From Deltaproteobacteria bacterium (GTDB lineage: Bacteria; Myxococcota_C; UBA6777): a stretch of DNA of 62,184 nt. The notes under the pieces were generated by a model. It had not been told where the DNA came from and searched no databases. It saw only the letters and a list, made by a program, of their open reading frames with translations. The translations under genes and the position numbers were made by a program. The stretch covers positions 1 through 62,184 of the forward strand of contig SBHC01000022.1 in assembly GCA_006226375.1 (NCBI GenBank). The letters run 5' to 3'. Positions 55,101-62,184 of this stretch are shown here, in pieces (within the stretch, counting starts at the first letter, position 1; every line of letters begins with the position of its first letter).

Positions 55101-55331
55101 CGGAACAAATACATTGCCCTGCGACGAGGCAAACGCACCACTCTACAGTTTGAGGAAGACAAGTTCTGGGTCTTCAAGCTGGAGTACAACAACGAGACGG
55201 TTTATGTTGCCATCAACGGCCTGGGCAACAACAAGACTGCCAACAACATCCCATCAGGATATACGGATCAAACAGGTTACTGCAGCGGAACAACGGTCCC
55301 CGGTGGAAAGACCTGCATCTTTGGGAAGTAA
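52200..55331 (+). CDS. Lipoprotein alpha-amylase (GH13) with Cys-rich/EGF-like N-terminal domains
   Basis: A 1043-residue predicted lipoprotein (lipobox-like LAANCS). Two EGF-like and Cys-rich parts, separated by a Glu/Pro/Thr linker, lead into two related Ig-like domains (about 215-345 and 455-540). The GH13 barrel begins near 560. Conserved regions are DFVTNHV, GFRVDALKH (nucleophile Asp789), VGETF (acid/base Glu822) and FIDNHD (Asp892), so it should be active on alpha-glucans. It likely acts at the cell surface on starch or glycogen. The ATG has only a weak ribosome site. Divergent from the DUF4386 gene. Confidence 0.92.
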   Translation: MIWKKLWIVLFLLLVTSLAANCSDTLGTDACTGVDCGANGKCVVKDQKPVCECETGYTIVNKTCQKQDAETVGEFTGQERTDEPPPQDKATQDASDTEKAPTEKPNPTEQGPTDGPGLCTTDVKCPDWTECDPQTGGCKVLPGNCSSNKDCSSKQICSPADHKCKDAPPNPCASYSCSQGGECGLDSSNQAKCYCPNAKKLASDGKTCENDPNLADGNAYFCIVTAGANPTVRVYYKGLTESATTAPNDLKVEFGYTPYKATYPVKEDDYTWASTTFVKGGAGDFGNDVIYTATPPPGKDLDYIFRIAKSGLNWIYCHTGNVEPENIQSPDQFIPGKHGNGGTGTRTQGEPGLDGTTAESFACGQGSFDSSAKQCKCNPTYIADGITCVFDTFCQTTNCGSNGTCNLEKRTCDCNTGYYFNTTQKTCLEDPCPALKCSATEQCNRETKKCESLPACSPSTNKGQFTFCYEVGKGQYNVVVKYNGSQPIDFTKSQVMLNGKDITTEAQAAYQTATKTFVFRQTNPPNTKYGYVFRLADSTGKDVDKPLYIPFWVGDGYKYKDFTWDDGFMYYVMIDRFHDADSSNNIKSGGTVTNPEKDWKGGDWKGLTQKIKDGYFDKLGVNTIWISSPILNNHKGTVDIGVNQTVPSWGSYHAYHPLLSAWTHNFQFKGDPFFQKVNHPPTHPFETAFGTPKDLHEMINEAHSRGIRILLDFVTNHVHKDSPLYTGPNKKNWFFESQQDCSSSGWGISCTFTSDLPDIAYSSKDARDGMTAHAAWLVHELNVDGFRVDALKHMDLQFTKDMSTVMKAETETTGIPLYMVGETFTYDRGLLMKFVGPDKIQGQFDFLFYQAAQKILNFSSLGSIKDYIENQLPWFNQQWSGALMSNFIDNHDVARFNTGGKHWETRVALAVLLTSQQFPLLWQGTEYGMEQTPGQPTDPGNRGSMKFSGLNADQQGTLQFAQTIGSLRNKYIALRRGKRTTLQFEEDKFWVFKLEYNNETVYVAINGLGNNKTANNIPSGYTDQTGYCSGTTVPGGKTCIFGK

Positions 55332-55423
55332 GATGATAGCTTCCAAAAAGGGATGCTTTTGAGAGAACGGCTCTGCCTTCCAATCTCATCGGATCGATGA
55401 AGAGAAAAGCTTCTTACATCACT

Positions 55424-56638
55424 TTAATGTGAGGAGGAAGGCAGGGTTGTAGACTTCAAAAGCAGACGCAGAGCCTTCTTTGCCGAGCGCACCACAGATG
55501 AATCTGTATCTCGGAGAAGTGGCTTAAGATGCTTCACAACTTGCACTCCTGATGCTTTGCATTCCACCAGGGCATCCACAGTCCAATGACGCACCCAGGA
55601 ATTGGAATCTCTAAGCGCCTTAAGAAGAGCAGATTTGGTAGCAAGAAGAGCGCAACCAATACGTCCAATGGCTTGCGCAGCATTCGTACGAACACACACG
55701 GATGGAGCGCGATGGAGCAGCGGAAACAAGTCAGGAAGGGCAGAAGTTGCATCCTTTCCTATTTTTCCAATGGCAAGAATCGCTTCCCGGATCACCCAAG
55801 AATGGGAGTCACGCAGGGACAAACGTAGCTCCGGCAAAGCAGCTTTGGCGTAACGACCCATCGAACTTAAGGCCCTGGCGCTAAAGGCACGAACCTGCAG
55901 AGATGGGTCCCTTAGCGTTTTTCGAAGCACAGCTACCGTCTTCGTGTTCCCAACCTCAATGTCCCAAAGAGCCCCTGCGGCTGCCACACGAATGTCTTTG
56001 TGTTTGTGACGCAAAAGAGCTGTCACGGCTGGAACAGCCTCTCCTGCCTCTTTCCCCATTTCGCCCAAAGCCCGCAACAATCCGACCCTTTCATTGCGTT
56101 TCTTCGCAAGTTGAAGTTGACGCAGCACAGGAGGAACCACAACGGAGCCCATCTTCCCTAAGGTCACCGAAACCATTGTGCAGTGAAGACAATTGTCTTT
56201 CGAATACTGTCGCAGCAAAGCTGGAATGGCAAGCACGGCCCTGATCTTGAATAGCGCAAGAGCTGTTGTTGCAGCGCTCACAACAAGAAGCTTCTTATCC
56301 TCCAAAAGCCGGCTTAAGGCTGGCACAACTCGCTTTTCATCCACACCTATCTTTCCCAAGGCGGTCGCAGAGGCGCTCCGAACGGCTGATTTGGGGTCAT
56401 TCAGACATGCTAACAAGCGAGGAATTGCTGGGGCAGCAGGCTTTCCAACAAGACCCAGCGCTCTCGCAGCTCCCAAACGCACCAAAGCAGACTTATGTTG
56501 AAGAGACTTTGTCAGCGTAGGAACCAGATTGGCTCCACCCAAAGAGAGCGCACGCGATGCCATCCAACGCGTTGTACTGGAAGAAGACTGAAGAGCAAGC
56601 CTATCCTTTAGGTATACAGAAGAGGGCAAGCGAGACAA
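55424..56638 (-). CDS. HEAT-repeat protein
   Basis: About 404 residues made almost wholly of HEAT/PBS-lyase-type helical repeats of 38-40 residues: units such as VRLGAARALGLVGKPAAPAIPRLL, LRDSHSWVIREAILAIGKIG and SVVRSAKKALRLLL. It forms an alpha-solenoid for protein binding; no enzyme domain is present. The start is uncertain. TTG at 56638 has no ribosome site nearby; GAGGAG lies 26 bases upstream of it and 14 bases before an in-frame ATT. An internal ATG codes MASRALSLGG. Convergent with the amylase gene. Confidence 0.78.
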   Translation of the reverse strand: MSRLPSSVYLKDRLALQSSSSTTRWMASRALSLGGANLVPTLTKSLQHKSALVRLGAARALGLVGKPAAPAIPRLLACLNDPKSAVRSASATALGKIGVDEKRVVPALSRLLEDKKLLVVSAATTALALFKIRAVLAIPALLRQYSKDNCLHCTMVSVTLGKMGSVVVPPVLRQLQLAKKRNERVGLLRALGEMGKEAGEAVPAVTALLRHKHKDIRVAAAGALWDIEVGNTKTVAVLRKTLRDPSLQVRAFSARALSSMGRYAKAALPELRLSLRDSHSWVIREAILAIGKIGKDATSALPDLFPLLHRAPSVCVRTNAAQAIGRIGCALLATKSALLKALRDSNSWVRHWTVDALVECKASGVQVVKHLKPLLRDTDSSVVRSAKKALRLLLKSTTLPSSSH

Positions 56639-57025
56639 CAGCGTCTCAATTCGAACAAAATGCTCTCCTCAAAAGAGAAAATAACTCTATAGCTTCTTGC
56701 CTGTTCAAGAAGCTTTTTGGGTGTTACGATAGAGGACAAGACAATTAGGACTCAAGCGTCTGACCTACAAAGAAAATATCTTACAAGCCAAACCCCACTC
56801 TCCGAAGAAGAAAGCTTTCGTCATCTCCTTGCCCTCAACAAACATCGATATTGTCCTGCGAACATCCCTGCCCCAAAAAGACCTCTAAACCTCTGAATCT
56901 ATAAGGAACGATAACAAACTATATCTTAGACCTAACAAACCTAAATTAATTTTTATCCAACTTTCACCTAACTTTTTGATATAACGGACGAGCAAAGCAC
57001 GAGGCGGCTCGTCAAACAGCTGGCA
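56639..57025. other. Intergenic region, AT-rich (387 bp)
   Basis: No gene is supported. A TCTC-CTCAAAA-GAGA dyad (56664-56678) lies just upstream of the HEAT gene. A strong hairpin with a T-run follows at 56691-56718. The last 90 bases are very AT-rich with TATAAC at 56980-56985, the probable promoter region of the PAS-GAF gene, although its -35 box is not clear. Confidence 0.5.
56691..56718 (+). terminator. Rho-independent terminator on the plus strand
   Basis: AGCTTCTTG, loop CCTGTT, CAAGAAGCT followed by TTTTT: a perfect 9-bp stem with a T-run. It points along the plus strand, yet no plus-strand gene lies between the amylase stop (55331) and this site; only the HEAT gene, on the other strand, is there. 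It may stop antisense or read-through transcription of the HEAT gene, or mark an unrecognised small RNA. Confidence 0.6.
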
Positions 57026-57982
57026 ATGTCAGGCAAAGGTATGACAAACGAAGATACAACTGACACACGGATAATAAACTTGGCTGCTCTTTCGACACAA
57101 TCCATGGGCGGTGTTCTTGTCACCAAACGACACCTCAAAACCGCCACACATGTATCAGAGAACATGAGCTATCTTACAGGAATACCTGCATCAAAGTTTC
57201 TAACGACACCTCTCACAGACTTGCTCTCACGAGACCTACTCCACGACGCTCGCAATGTGATTGGCTTGCCGCAGAGTCATTCCCGTAGAAGCTACCTGGG
57301 ACATTGCAGTCTCAACGACAACCCCCTTGAAGTTTGTGTACACTCCACAAATTCGCATGTGATGTGGGAGTTCTTTCCTGCCCCCCCAAAAAACATCACG
57401 GGCTCCATGGCATTGCAACAACTGAACACAATCCAAGATGAGCTAGCTCGTGCGGATGACATTAAGGGCCTACTGACCCACGTTTGTGAAACCATCGCAT
57501 GGAACTTTGGGTTTGACTCTGTCTATGCGTACAAGACCAACCCTCGCAGTCACCAAGTCGCAGAGTTCCAAAAGGATTTTTCGACAACTGAAGGAGACTC
57601 ACGGTGCAGTGATTACCTGAACAGCCCGTGGCTGCGAGAGCAACTGCGACGAGCCCGATTGTTTGCGGTTCAAGATGTTCAGGCAACACCTGTCAAGTGT
57701 CTGAAAAGCGATGAGGAGAGCGTACCCGACTTCTCAATGTCTCTTTGCCAATATCCGCAACCCAAAGAGTTATCCTGGCTGCGGTCACAGCAAGTAAAAA
57801 CATCGTTGGATATCGCCCTTCTACAAGGCAACAAACTTTGGGGATGCCTGTTGTGTCATTCGACTGTTCTCCCCAACCCCTTTTCCCTCCAAGACCTTCT
57901 GATGCTAGAAGGATTGAGCCGAACGCTCTCCCTCTTGCTTACATTCCACACAGACGCTGAAGAAGCAGGTACGTTGGGATGA
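57026..57982 (+). CDS. Phytochrome-like PAS-GAF protein, probably bilin-free
   Basis: A 318-residue sensory protein without output domain. Residues 15-75 follow the PAS_2 pattern of bacteriophytochromes (GGVLVTKRHLKTATHVSENM). Residues 140-310 follow the phytochrome GAF (FGFDSVYAYK; SWLRSQQVKTSLDIALLQG; KLWGCLLCHS). The N-terminal chromophore Cys and IQPHG motif are absent, no PxSDIP motif is seen, and Glu replaces the His that normally precedes the (M/L)xYLRNMG-type helix. It therefore probably does not bind biliverdin. It overlaps the next gene by 4 bases (ATGA), so the two proteins are likely made together. Start uncertain: ATG 57026 or 57041. Confidence 0.75.
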   Translation: MSGKGMTNEDTTDTRIINLAALSTQSMGGVLVTKRHLKTATHVSENMSYLTGIPASKFLTTPLTDLLSRDLLHDARNVIGLPQSHSRRSYLGHCSLNDNPLEVCVHSTNSHVMWEFFPAPPKNITGSMALQQLNTIQDELARADDIKGLLTHVCETIAWNFGFDSVYAYKTNPRSHQVAEFQKDFSTTEGDSRCSDYLNSPWLREQLRRARLFAVQDVQATPVKCLKSDEESVPDFSMSLCQYPQPKELSWLRSQQVKTSLDIALLQGNKLWGCLLCHSTVLPNPFSLQDLLMLEGLSRTLSLLLTFHTDAEEAGTLG

Positions 57983-60900
57983 ACAGAGAGCAAGTCCTGG
58001 AGCAGGTGTACAAACACCTGAGCACCGAATTCCGGATCAACTTTTCTCATTACAAAGACAACACAGTGATGCGACGAGTGGAGCATCGCATGACATTGCT
58101 TCAGCTGGACAGCAAGGAAGAGTACCTCCAGCGCTTGGCATTTGACCGGAACGAACGGGACGAGCTGTACGAAGACCTCTTGATCGGAGTCACTTGTTTC
58201 TTTCGAGACAAGAGCGCCTTTGCCATCCTCGAAGAACAGATACTACCGGAGCTTCTGGAGCAGGCCAACGATGGAGAAACCATTCGGATCTGGGTAGCAG
58301 GATGTGCCTCTGGAGAAGAAGCCTACTCCCTCGCGATCTTGTGCCATGAGCTACTGGCTGGGATTCATCGCCCCATTGACGTCAGAATTTTTGCAACAGA
58401 TGCACACAAACATTCTCTGCAGCTAGCATCCATAGGGATGTATCCAGCCTCTGCGCTGAAAGAGATGTCTCCTGAGCGCAAGAAGCGACACTTCATAGCG
58501 CAAGGGGAAAGGTATAAGATAGCAAAGCACATACGTCGCATGATTGTCTTTGCTCCCCACAACATTTTGTCGGATCCCCCTTTTACACAAATACACATGG
58601 TCTCGTGCCGAAACCTGCTCATTTATTTGGAAGCAAAGGCACAACAACAAATTCAAAACCTCTTTCATTTTGCTCTACAAAATTCAGGCGTTTTGATACT
58701 CGGCCCTTCCGAGCGGTTGAACGGACTGGAAGACGAGTTCGACACAATAAGCGATAGGTGGAAGATTTTCCGCAAAAAACGAGAAGCAAAGTTTGGCTTG
58801 GAGAAAGGGTTTCGACTGTTTAACAAGTCGGAAGAAACCGGAGCACAAGGACATCATCGATTGATGGATAGAAAACGAGACTTGGAACCGATATCTCCCT
58901 TCTACGAAAGACTGTTGGAGCAGCACCTGCCCCCATCGCTGCTGGTCGATGAGAACCTCAACATTCTTCACATGTTTGGAGGGGTCGAGCGCTTCCTCGA
59001 ACTCCAGACAGGACGTATCACAACCCATGTTCTTCGGCTGATCCATGAGGAACTTCGCGGCACGCTCTCTCGTGCCCTGGAGCAGGTACGGCATGAGCAT
59101 ACAGTGTACCGACAAACAGGGCTTCGCGTACAAACCAGCGAGGGAATCGAACAAATCCAAATGCTCGTACAGACCATCACGGACCCCGTGAAGCACGACG
59201 TTCGGTATCTCATTAAGCTAGAGCGGACCATTCGAAGCACACCGGACGAAGGGGGAGAAGAAGCCAACCAAGTACAACAAACCGAGTACATTCGAGCTTT
59301 GGAACAAGAACTCCAATACACCAAAGATAGCTTGCGTGCCACAGTTGCAGAGCTATCCGCCGTCAACTCAGAGCTTCAAAGCACAAACGAAGAGCTCATC
59401 ACAGCCAACGAAGAGTTGCAAAGTACAAACGAAGAGTTTCATTCGGTGAATGAAGAGCTGTATGCCATCACCGTGGAACACCAGCAAAAGATCGAAGAGC
59501 TTTCCCAAGCCAACAATGACATCGACAACTTGCTCGCCGTAACACGCGTTGGTGTGTTGTTCCTTGATGAGTCTCTCTGCATCCGCCGCTACACATCTGA
59601 GATTGCCAAAACGCTGGAGCTGCAACCCCACGATATCGGCAGACGCTTTGATAGCTTTCGACGCCCCCTCATTTCAGCCCAGTTTGTGGACACACTCCGC
59701 AAAGTAGCCAGAGACTTACAGCCGGATGAAGTCGAGGTTCACGACGAAAACGGACACCCGTACATGGTGAGCATCTGGCCATACGAGAGCAAAGATAAGG
59801 TTGAAGGGTTGGTCCTCTCCCTCGTTGACATCAAAATGCTCAAAGAGGCCCAAGAAAGGCTCAACCAATACGCGGGAGTGGTTGAAAACGCTCGCGACCT
59901 CATCGGTGTGTTTGACACAAGCCTGAACATACAACAGCTCAACCCAGCAGCCCGAAACCTGCTGGGCCTGGGTGAAGACTACAGGTTCCAATCTTTGACC
60001 ATGCAGGACCTGCACCCAGCGTGGGCGTACCACATCATTTTGGAAGAGGGAATACCGACAGCCCGAAACGAAGGGGTTTGGAAAGGAGAGACCGCGATTC
60101 TGACGAGAAGCGGCACTGAAATTCCCGTCTTGCAATCCATCTTGGCTTACTACAGCGAAGACAAAGTCTACAATTTCTCCACCATCATGCGCGACATTGG
60201 CGTGCAAAAAGAAACGGAGAAGCGGCTTCGCAACGCAGAGCAGCGAGCCAACGCAGCCAACCAAGCGAAGACAGCGTTTCTAGCCCACATCAGTCACGAG
60301 CTTCGGACGCCTCTGTCTGCCATTCTGGGCTTCGCCGATATCCTCAAACAAAGACTCTCACAGGTGCCTTTTTCCCAGGAAGACGCAGGCCATGCAATCG
60401 GCGTGGTCCAACGCAACGGCCACTACTTGCTGGAGTTGGTCAACGATATCCTGGACCTTTCAAAGATTGAAGCGGAGGAGATGGAGATCCGTCAAACGCT
60501 CCAACCGCTCTACCAACAGATCCAAGAACTTGAAACTCTGGTACAGATGCGGGCCAACGAAAAGGGGCTACCGCTGCATTTCATATACAACTCCAAGCTC
60601 CCTGCTGAGATCATCACAGACCGAGTTCGATTACGACAAATTCTTCTTAACTTGCTGAGCAACGCGATCAAGTTTACAGACGAAGGAAGCGTCGAGTTTC
60701 ACGTAGAGTGTCTGTACAATGAAAGCTTCGAGGCAGAGTTACCAGACGAGATCAAAAGCATACTCCGGCCTTACAAGCCGGGCGAGGTACACCCAGAGCT
60801 GTCCGTCGATGCACCTCTCCTTTTGCATTTTCTGGTGAGAGACACTGGCATTGGTATGTCAGAGAAATTCCAGGAGAAGCTATTCCGACCGTTTACACAG

Positions 60901-61980
60901 GCCGATGAAGCCGTTCATTTCGGAGGAACAGGTTTAGGTCTCAGCATCAGCAAACGCCTCGCAGAGAAGCTAGATGGAGCCATTACGTGGGAGAGTGAGT
61001 TAGGTGAGGGGAGCAGCTTCTCGTTTTGGCTTCCCACTTCCAGGCTAGAGACGGACTGGCTCACTCCCAACCAGCAACAGCACTACAAACATGTAAAAGA
61101 GCCAAAGACGGCGATTCCGCAATTCACAGCGTACGTGTTGGTTGTTGATGATTTGCCCGAGATTCAGCAAGTGACCCAACATGTCCTGGAACAAAGCGGA
61201 ATCAATGTCACGCTGGCCAGCCATGGAGAAGAAGCCATTCAACTTGTGGAAGAGGCGGAACAAAAAGGCCAGCCCTTTGACCTCATCCTGATGGACATGC
61301 AAATGCCCATCATGAACGGCTACGAAACCACCCAACGATTGCGACACAAGGGGTATGACATCCCGATTATCGCGCTGACAGCCGGTGCGATGAAAGGCGA
61401 CCGAGAGAAGTGCATCCAAGTCGGCTGCAATGACTATCTGTCCAAACCCATCAAAACGAAGAAGCTCCTCCATCTGATGTCGTCGTATTTGCACCAACAA
61501 AAAGAAAGAACCTCGGAAGCGACACCCCCAACAGCATCGTCGGTTCGAGCCAAGACCCCCACCCACAACAAGAACTCCGCAACCACTGACAAGGACTCTA
61601 CAAAAGAAGCCGCCCCCTCGAACTTGGAGCTTCTTCTTGTAGAAGATTCACCGGATCTGCTTCGCTATTATGCAACAGGTCTTCACGGAGAAGGCTACAA
61701 GATCCACACGGCACAAAACGCGAGCCTGGCACTCCAAGCCGCGGAGAGACGGTCCTTTGACGTCTTTTTGCTGGACATGTCCTTGCCCGATCTCGACGGA
61801 CTCTCGTTGTACCAACAGCTCAAGGAGCTTCAACCCCAAGCAAGGTATTTTGCGATCAGCGGCAACATCGACGAAGACTTTCAGCAACAGATTCTTAACG
61901 TTGGCTTTGAACGATTCTTCCTGAAACCTGTGGAAATCCAGACCATCCATCACCAGATCTCCATCTCCTCTCTTTCCTAA
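57979..61980 (+). CDS. CheR-PAS-histidine kinase-REC-REC hybrid protein
   Basis: A 1333-residue cytoplasmic protein. CheR N- and SAM-binding domains (about 5-270) carry AGCASGEEAYSLAI (about 108-121) and CRNLLIYL (about 212). A PAS-like segment (300-425) leads into a long coiled coil with ELQSTNEELITANEEL (435-515), then two PAS domains (about 515-620, 630-745). HisKA follows with His773 in HISHELRTP, HATPase with FTQAD and GGTGLGLSI (about 880-1030), REC1 (Asp1106 in LMDMQMP) and REC2 (Asp1266). The usual CheB domain is absent. Its ATG overlaps the phytochrome-like gene, which may provide its input. Methyltransferase action on a receptor is expected from the family. Confidence 0.92.
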   Translation: MNREQVLEQVYKHLSTEFRINFSHYKDNTVMRRVEHRMTLLQLDSKEEYLQRLAFDRNERDELYEDLLIGVTCFFRDKSAFAILEEQILPELLEQANDGETIRIWVAGCASGEEAYSLAILCHELLAGIHRPIDVRIFATDAHKHSLQLASIGMYPASALKEMSPERKKRHFIAQGERYKIAKHIRRMIVFAPHNILSDPPFTQIHMVSCRNLLIYLEAKAQQQIQNLFHFALQNSGVLILGPSERLNGLEDEFDTISDRWKIFRKKREAKFGLEKGFRLFNKSEETGAQGHHRLMDRKRDLEPISPFYERLLEQHLPPSLLVDENLNILHMFGGVERFLELQTGRITTHVLRLIHEELRGTLSRALEQVRHEHTVYRQTGLRVQTSEGIEQIQMLVQTITDPVKHDVRYLIKLERTIRSTPDEGGEEANQVQQTEYIRALEQELQYTKDSLRATVAELSAVNSELQSTNEELITANEELQSTNEEFHSVNEELYAITVEHQQKIEELSQANNDIDNLLAVTRVGVLFLDESLCIRRYTSEIAKTLELQPHDIGRRFDSFRRPLISAQFVDTLRKVARDLQPDEVEVHDENGHPYMVSIWPYESKDKVEGLVLSLVDIKMLKEAQERLNQYAGVVENARDLIGVFDTSLNIQQLNPAARNLLGLGEDYRFQSLTMQDLHPAWAYHIILEEGIPTARNEGVWKGETAILTRSGTEIPVLQSILAYYSEDKVYNFSTIMRDIGVQKETEKRLRNAEQRANAANQAKTAFLAHISHELRTPLSAILGFADILKQRLSQVPFSQEDAGHAIGVVQRNGHYLLELVNDILDLSKIEAEEMEIRQTLQPLYQQIQELETLVQMRANEKGLPLHFIYNSKLPAEIITDRVRLRQILLNLLSNAIKFTDEGSVEFHVECLYNESFEAELPDEIKSILRPYKPGEVHPELSVDAPLLLHFLVRDTGIGMSEKFQEKLFRPFTQADEAVHFGGTGLGLSISKRLAEKLDGAITWESELGEGSSFSFWLPTSRLETDWLTPNQQQHYKHVKEPKTAIPQFTAYVLVVDDLPEIQQVTQHVLEQSGINVTLASHGEEAIQLVEEAEQKGQPFDLILMDMQMPIMNGYETTQRLRHKGYDIPIIALTAGAMKGDREKCIQVGCNDYLSKPIKTKKLLHLMSSYLHQQKERTSEATPPTASSVRAKTPTHNKNSATTDKDSTKEAAPSNLELLLVEDSPDLLRYYATGLHGEGYKIHTAQNASLALQAAERRSFDVFLLDMSLPDLDGLSLYQQLKELQPQARYFAISGNIDEDFQQQILNVGFERFFLKPVEIQTIHHQISISSLS

Positions 61981-62152
61981 ATGGCTCCAAGCCAAAAGCT
62001 CCACGTCCTTGAAGCTACAGAAGAGGAGCTTTCCGAAAGACCTGTAGACACATTTCCTTAGCGACCGACAATACTTCTCTCCTGAGGGGTGCGGTCGAAG
62101 GTAGTTGGTAAGTAGCTCTCATGAACCTCACCCCTATTCGCTACGCTCATTT

Positions 62153-62174
62153 CCCCTCTCCACGTGGAGAGGGG
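62153..62174. repeat. Perfect 22-bp palindrome at window end
   Basis: Arms CCCCTCTCCAC / GTGGAGAGGGG with no loop. It follows the sequence CTCACCCCTATTCGCTACG. Both look like the short dispersed intergenic repeats found in many bacterial genomes, but copies elsewhere could not be checked here. The 200 bp after the CheR-kinase gene otherwise hold nothing recognisable. Confidence 0.5.
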
Positions 62175-62184
62175 ACCATCTGAA

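Noticed and set aside
57026-61980. A single phytochrome-kinase gene broken by a frameshift
   Set aside because: The ATGA overlap, a complete CheR start (MNREQVLEQV) and full domain boundaries on both sides fit two coupled genes better than an error.

Overview
This 62 kb window looks like chromosomal DNA from a Gram-negative, predatory or social 'deltaproteobacterial' lineage (Myxococcota or Bradymonadota-like; inference). It carries several very long Cys-rich surface proteins with MopE-type calcium/metal-binding repeats (CDGKDNDCDG), two of them ending in a MYXO-CTERM-like tail (Cys, hydrophobic helix, Arg cluster). It also has many lipoproteins with acidic or Pro-rich linkers, an AgmX/PglI-type TonB-like protein, large hybrid histidine kinases and a LuxR-type AAA regulator. 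Base composition looks moderate, lower than typical Myxococcus. I see no tRNA, rRNA, CRISPR array, transposase or phage gene. The exact taxon cannot be fixed from the sequence.

Layout. 1-5.5 kb: 3' end of a MopE-repeat protein, a Prx6-type peroxiredoxin, a TonB-like protein, a hybrid histidine kinase with a probably leaderless mRNA, and a membrane desaturase. 5.5-9.1 kb: two lipoproteins on the minus strand. 9.3-13.2 kb: a LuxR-type AAA regulator followed at once by a second desaturase. 13.5-18.4 kb: a 1625-residue MopE-repeat surface protein. 18.7-21.2 kb: a sterol-desaturase-family protein fused to a Cys-rich N-terminus, and two small membrane proteins. 21.2-24.9 kb: a kelch-like lipoprotein, an AraC regulator and a lipid-binding-like protein. 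25-35.3 kb: a biosynthetic locus. 35.3-45.6 kb: mostly unrecognised envelope proteins, then two tandem JmjC/cupin_8 oxygenases and a possible GNAT protein. 45.8-55.3 kb: a surface protein with three C1q-like domains plus MopE repeats, an M6-like metalloprotease lipoprotein, a DUF4386 protein and a lipoprotein alpha-amylase. 55.4-62 kb: a HEAT-repeat protein, then a degenerate phytochrome-like PAS-GAF protein translationally coupled to a CheR-PAS-histidine kinase-REC-REC protein.

The most interesting locus is the minus-strand operon at 25.7-35.3 kb: SDR reductase, a 1972-residue megasynthase, a zinc-ribbon amidohydrolase, a PlsC-like acyltransferase and a second SDR. The last four junctions include two 4-base ATGA overlaps. 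The megasynthase reads fatty acyl-AMP ligase - ACP - KS - AT - ACP and then, instead of a thioesterase or reductive domains, a C-terminal region matching AfsA, the gamma-butyrolactone synthase of Streptomyces. Its two hotdog halves appear in the reverse of the usual order. With the two reductases and a convergent HAD phosphatase next door, this could be a self-contained pathway from a free fatty acid to a butenolide or gamma-butyrolactone-like molecule (inference).

Two short inverted-repeat arrays (38.55 and 42.77 kb), a 24-bp palindrome upstream of the biosynthetic operon, and candidate RNA hairpins near starts and stops are the main non-coding signals.
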